From: Bacteroidia bacterium
Lineage (GTDB): Bacteria > Bacteroidota > Bacteroidia > Bacteroidales > UBA5342
NCBI GenBank assembly: GCA_030433225.1
Contig: JAUIMD010000045.1
Location: 1-9,636, forward strand
Reading direction: 5' to 3'
DNA length: 9,636 bases
This document shows, in pieces, positions 6,682 to 9,636 of the stretch (position 1 is its first letter; each line of letters starts with the position of its first letter). A program made the position numbers and the translations under genes. Below the pieces are notes generated by a model, which was not told the origin of the DNA, ran no database searches, and saw only the letters and a list, made by a program, of their open reading frames with translations.

Positions 6682-7695
6682 CTAGAAGTTTTGATCTTTT
6701 ATGATTTTTTCAAAATCGGCTTGCAATTCTTGCCCATTTAAAAAATCATATAACGTAAGTCCTTGAATATAAAAAATGTAATTCCAATAGGACTCCAACG
6801 TATTAATGTATTCTTTTTTAGAATCTTCCATTCCGGTACGTGCCTCATTTAACCGCACAACATCTACCTTGCCAATTAAAAACCGTTGCTTTGTTACATC
6901 AAAACCTAATTGCCCTACTATCTGCGCCTTATCTGCAATTTCAAGTTGTCTCTTTTGCAAATTAAACTCCATGATTGTATTTATAACGTTCTGTTCAAAG
7001 TCAATAATGCCTTGTTCAACACGGTACTTCGCAATTTCACGACTTGATTTAGCCATTAAGTATTGACTTCTGGCCTCACCCCAATCTATTAAAGGCATAT
7101 TAAATTCCAATCTAGCTTGGTTGTTATCATTGTAGGGAGGTCTATAAAGTTCATCTACAGAATGTACCACTTGGCCAATTCCATAGGATAATTCCAAATT
7201 TGCATCAAACCTGCCAGACCTTTGCGCAGCCACATTTTGATCCTGCCGGATGAGTGTAAGTTTAAAATCCAACAGTTCCGGGTTGTTTTGGTACGCAAGG
7301 GTGATGGCCTCTTCTGCCTCAATTGCTAAATCAGGAATTTCTTTAGGCAACACACACATAATTACGGTACTAGATGATAAGCGTAAAAATGACCTTAATT
7401 CAGTTTGTGCACGCTGTAAGGCTAATATACTGGTAGTTAAGTTTTTTTCCGCGTTCAACATGGTAAGCTCCAGGTTTAATAATTCATCTTGAGTAATTGT
7501 ACCAATTTCGAAACGTCCTTTCCCTATTCGGTAAAGCGTGTCAGCGTTAGAATAATTAAAATTGGAAATATTCAAATTAATTTCAGCTTCAGCCAAATCA
7601 AAAAAACGCGAAACTGCTGTTTGGGCAATTTCCTGTTGCCCTCTTATGTAATTTTTTTTACTTATTTCATATTCCAATGGCTTCCTTAAACTCAT
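6682..7695 (-). CDS. TolC-family outer-membrane protein, C-terminal part of a split gene
   Basis: This 337-residue frame carries the larger part of an outer-membrane efflux protein (OEP/TolC). It has long helices with the family motifs SRFFDLAEAEINL, ADTLYRIGKGRFEIGTI, DELLNLELTMLNAEKNL and, near the end, VTKQRFLIGKVDVVRLNEA. It has no signal peptide, and its first in-frame ATG lies inside the preceding frame, which encodes the N-terminal part. The two overlap at 7667-7695 and differ by +1 in frame, so an intact protein of about 500 aa would need both. In homologues as I remember them, about six residues (W-x-x-x-I-E) separate the NEFK-like and PLEYE-like motifs; here only four bases do. The gene is therefore probably disrupted by a small deletion. 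Reinitiation at 7695 could still make this part, but it would not be exported. Confidence 0.8.
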   Translation of the reverse strand: MSLRKPLEYEISKKNYIRGQQEIAQTAVSRFFDLAEAEINLNISNFNYSNADTLYRIGKGRFEIGTITQDELLNLELTMLNAEKNLTTSILALQRAQTELRSFLRLSSSTVIMCVLPKEIPDLAIEAEEAITLAYQNNPELLDFKLTLIRQDQNVAAQRSGRFDANLELSYGIGQVVHSVDELYRPPYNDNNQARLEFNMPLIDWGEARSQYLMAKSSREIAKYRVEQGIIDFEQNVINTIMEFNLQKRQLEIADKAQIVGQLGFDVTKQRFLIGKVDVVRLNEARTGMEDSKKEYINTLESYWNYIFYIQGLTLYDFLNGQELQADFEKIIKDQNF

Positions 7696-8182
7696 TGTAA
7701 CCTGTTAATGGCTGAGAAATAGCAATGAAAAAAGGTTGTGTTTCATAGTCCATTGGTCCGAAAATGGAATCGGGGTTGGAAATTTTATTACGTTGTTGCA
7801 TGTAGGTGTTCAGTGAAATGGTTCCACCGGTGGGTACAATGTTTTGTTCCAAAGATAGACCTACCTGATTGAATGTGTTTTCGCGATACTGAAACTTTTG
7901 ATCATTCTGTAACCACTCATTACCCACATAATATTGAAACAACGTTGAATTTAAATTTAACGACGGATATAGTGTAGAGCGATAGGTTTTAAAATCCCAA
8001 TATCCTTCGAGGTAGGTGTTTTTTGCAATAAAGGCATTTAAACTTTGACGCTGGGCAATTTCGATGGCCTCGTTCAGGGTGAGCGAAATGGTGTCGTTGT
8101 TTTGTGAATGGGCTTTGAGAGGACTAATCATCAAAACCAGGCAGGTAAAACACTGAAAAAACAATCGCATGGTAAAATTCAT
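7667..8182 (-). CDS. TolC-family outer-membrane protein, N-terminal part of a split gene
   Basis: This frame starts with a signal peptide (MRLFFQCFTCLVLMISPLKAHS) followed by the TolC N-terminus ISLTLNEAIEIAQRQS, a YRSTLYPSLNLNS segment and QVGLSLEQNIVPTGGTISL. It reads QPLTGYNEFK and then stops after five out-of-family residues (EAIGI) at the TGA at 7669. The remaining two thirds of the protein continue in the +1 frame from about 7695. I take the ATG at 8182; the ATG at 8170 is an alternative. The frame is open to an ATG at 8237-8239, but that would put extra residues before the signal peptide, and the promoter candidate lies at 8224-8253. Alone, this part lacks most of the beta-barrel and tunnel and would not function. 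Confidence 0.75.
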   Translation of the reverse strand: MNFTMRLFFQCFTCLVLMISPLKAHSQNNDTISLTLNEAIEIAQRQSLNAFIAKNTYLEGYWDFKTYRSTLYPSLNLNSTLFQYYVGNEWLQNDQKFQYRENTFNQVGLSLEQNIVPTGGTISLNTYMQQRNKISNPDSIFGPMDYETQPFFIAISQPLTGYNEFKEAIGI

Positions 8183-8223
8183 TAATGGGTAACGTAGGCT
8201 ATAGTTAGCAGAAAAAACGGATG

Positions 8224-8253
8224 TAAAATTACGCCACATCCTGTGTTTTCCAA
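8224..8253 (-). promoter_or_regulatory. Candidate promoter of the TolC-like gene
   Basis: On the minus strand, TTG (8253-8251), a 19-nt spacer and TAATTTTA (8231-8224) match the Bacteroidota -33/-7 pattern with one mismatch, the same architecture and spacing as in front of the GIN-domain gene. The implied start near 8217 supports translation from 8182 or 8170 rather than 8239. Confidence 0.45.
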
Positions 8254-8279
8254 CCCTGAATTTTATTTATTATTCTGAC

Positions 8280-8315
8280 AAAAAAGAAATCCCATTTATG
8301 AAATGGGATTTCTTT
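8280..8315 (-). terminator. Strong intrinsic terminator after the YgaP-like gene
   Basis: AAAGAAATCCCATTT (8283-8297) and AAATGGGATTTCTTT (8301-8315) form a perfect 15-bp stem with a 3-nt loop. In the minus-strand transcript the stem ends in UUU and continues UUU before GUC, giving a six-base U-tract. It lies 65 nt downstream of the YgaP-like stop and upstream of the TolC-like promoter, so it insulates the two genes. Confidence 0.8.
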
Positions 8316-8380
8316 AACATTTATTGTGGGAATTATACTTTTTATAGCAACTTTCGCCCTTATTTCAGGCTTTCCTCCCC

Positions 8381-8584
8381 CTATTTGGTTTTACAGGTAC
8401 TCCATCCAAAAAGGGCATAAATGGGGCAAAAACTGATAAAACTGGTGAGTACAAAAATGCCTCCCAACACCAGTAAAACAATCCCTAAAACGCCCGTAAT
8501 TACATTACTGAAATACAGGGCTGCAATCACAATGGCCACCAGTATGCGTACCATTTTGTCTGCGTTACTCATGTTCTTTTTCAT
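8381..8584 (-). CDS. YgaP-like (DUF2892) small membrane protein
   Basis: This 67-residue protein matches the YgaP-like transmembrane domain (DUF2892). It has a short polar N-terminus with NADKMVRI, then two closely spaced hydrophobic helices (about 14-28 and 30-50) joined by a glycine-containing turn (ITGVLG), then the conserved end FCPIYALFGWSTCKTK with C53 and C63. In E. coli YgaP this domain follows a rhodanese domain; stand-alone copies are common. It sits in the inner membrane and its role is not known, though the rhodanese link suggests sulfur or cyanide-related chemistry. A perfect CRP/FNR-type palindrome lies 60 nt upstream and a strong terminator downstream, so it appears to be a single-gene transcription unit. 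The ATG at 8584 is used; the ATG at 8572 is also possible. Confidence 0.88.
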   Translation of the reverse strand: MKKNMSNADKMVRILVAIVIAALYFSNVITGVLGIVLLVLGGIFVLTSFISFCPIYALFGWSTCKTK

Positions 8585-8615
8585 TTGCTACTATTTTGAG
8601 GTTACACGAAAGCAT

Positions 8616-8623
8616 TAAAGGTA
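8616..8623 (-). promoter_or_regulatory. Candidate -7 box of the YgaP-like gene
   Basis: TACCTTTA on the minus strand (8623-8616) matches TAnnTTTG except the last base. No TTG or TTTG is found 19-21 nt upstream. The centre of the CRP/FNR-like palindrome would lie about 40-41 bp upstream of the implied start (near 8611-8612), the position of a class II activator site. This fits a promoter that depends on an activator. Confidence 0.35.
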
Positions 8624-8644
8624 GGAGAATTCCACCGCAAGGTC

Positions 8645-8660
8645 TGTGACAGATGTCACA
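8645..8660. promoter_or_regulatory. CRP/FNR-family operator-like palindrome
   Basis: TGTGACA (8645-8651) and TGTCACA (8654-8660) are perfect 7-bp inverted repeats around GA. The site is an exact match to TGTGA-N6-TCACA, the binding consensus of E. coli CRP and several Crp/Fnr-family relatives. It lies in the spacer between the 3' end of dxs and the YgaP-like gene, 60 nt before that gene's ATG, so it most likely controls that gene. The regulator is not encoded in the window, and its identity in this organism is inference. Confidence 0.6.
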
Positions 8661-8731
8661 CAAAGAAAGTAATGATTGTTGATATCGCATGGTATACGCA
8701 GCAGTTACGTAAGTAAAACTAGGGTATATAC

Positions 8732-9636
8732 TCACCCCTGCAACATACCCAATACGGTTTGGCGGATGCCTTCTTTATCAAACCCGCAAAGGGTTTCCAA
8801 CTCGCGCACGCGGCCGTGCGTTACGTATTTATCGGGCACTCCAAGCCGCTTGATGGTTCCTTTATACCCCACTTCCATGGCTTCTTCCAGTACCGCAGAA
8901 CCTAATCCCCCCACAATGGTTCCGTCCTCCACGGTTATAATTTTCTGATAGGTGGAAAATACATCGTGCAGCAAGGCTTTATCAATGGGTTTAAGAAACC
9001 GCATGTTGTACACGCCAATGTTATGGCCTTGTGCACCCAGGCTATTGGCAACCAGCATGGCGCGCTTACCCACCGTACCAATGGTCAAAATGGCCACGTC
9101 TTTCCCTTCTTTCAGGCACTCACCTTTCCCAATTTCAAGGCTTTTCATGGGCTGTTTCCAATCGGCAATGGTTCCTTTTCCGCGCGGATAGCGAATGGCA
9201 AACGTTCCCCTATCCATTTCCTGCGCCGTGTACATGAGGTTACGAAGCTCCATTTCGTTTAAGGGGCTCGAGATGATAATCTCGGGTATACACCGCAAAA
9301 AGGCCATATCGTACACGCCGTGGTGTGTTGGGCCGTCTTCACCAACAAGGCCTCCGCGGTCGAGGCACAGGATGACCTGCAATTTCTGCATGGCGGCATC
9401 GTGTATCACCTGATCGTAGGCACGTTGCATAAAGGTGGAGTAAATGTTGCAGAAGGGAATAAAACCTTCGGTAGCCAAACCTGCCGAAAAGGTAACGGCA
9501 TGCTGTTCGGCAATGCCCACGTCGAAGGCACGCGAAGGCATCTCTTCCATTAAAATATCCATAGAACAGCCCACGGACATGGCAGGCGTTACACCCACTA
9601 TTTTTTCATTGTTACGGGCCAGTTCGAGCAAGGTGT
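8732..9636 (-). CDS. dxs: 1-deoxy-D-xylulose-5-phosphate synthase, C-terminal part
   Basis: About 300 C-terminal residues of DXS (usual length about 620-640) are present, and the 5' half lies beyond the right edge. DXS is a thiamine-diphosphate enzyme that condenses pyruvate with glyceraldehyde 3-phosphate to start the MEP isoprenoid pathway in the cytosol. Visible are the pyrimidine-domain signature FDVGIAEQHAVTFSAGLA with the catalytic glutamate (E370 in E. coli), IYSTFMQRAYDQVIHDAA, and DRGGLVGEDGPTHHG with the active-site histidine (H431 in E. coli). RCIPE and IRYPRG follow, then the transketolase C-terminal domain (KRAMLVANSLGAQG, VEDGTIVGGLGSAV, GVPDKYVTHG). The window has DRGG where E. 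coli has DRAG, a minor change. The reading frame continues without a stop to the edge. No obvious terminator follows the stop. Confidence 0.97.
   Translation of the reverse strand, partial: TLLELARNNEKIVGVTPAMSVGCSMDILMEEMPSRAFDVGIAEQHAVTFSAGLATEGFIPFCNIYSTFMQRAYDQVIHDAAMQKLQVILCLDRGGLVGEDGPTHHGVYDMAFLRCIPEIIISSPLNEMELRNLMYTAQEMDRGTFAIRYPRGKGTIADWKQPMKSLEIGKGECLKEGKDVAILTIGTVGKRAMLVANSLGAQGHNIGVYNMRFLKPIDKALLHDVFSTYQKIITVEDGTIVGGLGSAVLEEAMEVGYKGTIKRLGVPDKYVTHGRVRELETLCGFDKEGIRQTVLGMLQG

Noticed and set aside
7667..7695. Programmed +1 frameshift joining the two TolC frames
   Set aside because: There is no recognised +1 slippery site with a slow or stop codon at the junction, TolC proteins are not known to use one, and the missing residues imply a deletion rather than a frameshift signal.
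8280..8315. The 15-bp perfect hairpin as a CRISPR or mobile-element end
   Set aside because: It is a single copy in the window, with a 3-nt loop and a U-tract on the minus strand, placed after a gene. Terminator explains it fully.
8661..8731. A terminator for dxs
   Set aside because: Only short palindromes (TTACGTAA, GTATAC, GATATC) are present, with no stable stem and T-tract on the minus strand.

Overview
The window looks like an ordinary chromosomal segment of a member of the Bacteroidota. The evidence is the protein families: a GIN-domain (DUF2807) secreted protein, a Bacteroidota-style TolC-like outer-membrane protein, a short YgaP-like (DUF2892) membrane protein and an ArnT-like GT39 paired with a DPM-type GT2. 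Shine-Dalgarno sequences are mostly absent. Upstream of several genes there are matches to the TTTG / TAnnTTTG promoter pattern known from this phylum. I cannot place it below phylum. There is no mobile element, CRISPR array, tRNA or rRNA, and I see no clearly novel multi-gene system.

Layout. 1-898 (minus): an uncharacterised cysteine-rich protein followed by a small charged protein that runs off the left edge. 899-1127: a non-coding stretch rich in inverted repeats. 1128-3522 (minus): a two-gene glycosylation unit, a GT39 membrane glycosyltransferase followed 1 nt later by a soluble GT2 that probably makes its lipid-linked sugar donor. 3523-3818: divergent spacer with no gene. 3819-5821 (plus): an operon of an aldo/keto reductase and a pirin, closed by a bidirectional terminator shared with the convergent gene. 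5882-6619 (minus): GIN-domain secreted protein with its own promoter candidate. 6682-8182 (minus): a TolC-family gene split into two overlapping reading frames. 8283-8315: a strong terminator hairpin for the small YgaP-like gene at 8381-8584. 8645-8660: a perfect CRP/FNR-type palindrome placed to control that gene. 8732-9636 (minus): the C-terminal half of 1-deoxy-D-xylulose-5-phosphate synthase, cut by the right edge.

The items most worth a second look are the CRP/FNR-like operator in front of the YgaP-like gene, the frame break in the TolC-like gene (the junction appears about 14 nt shorter than the family spacing), and the nested inverted repeats at 944-1024 upstream of the cysteine-rich gene.
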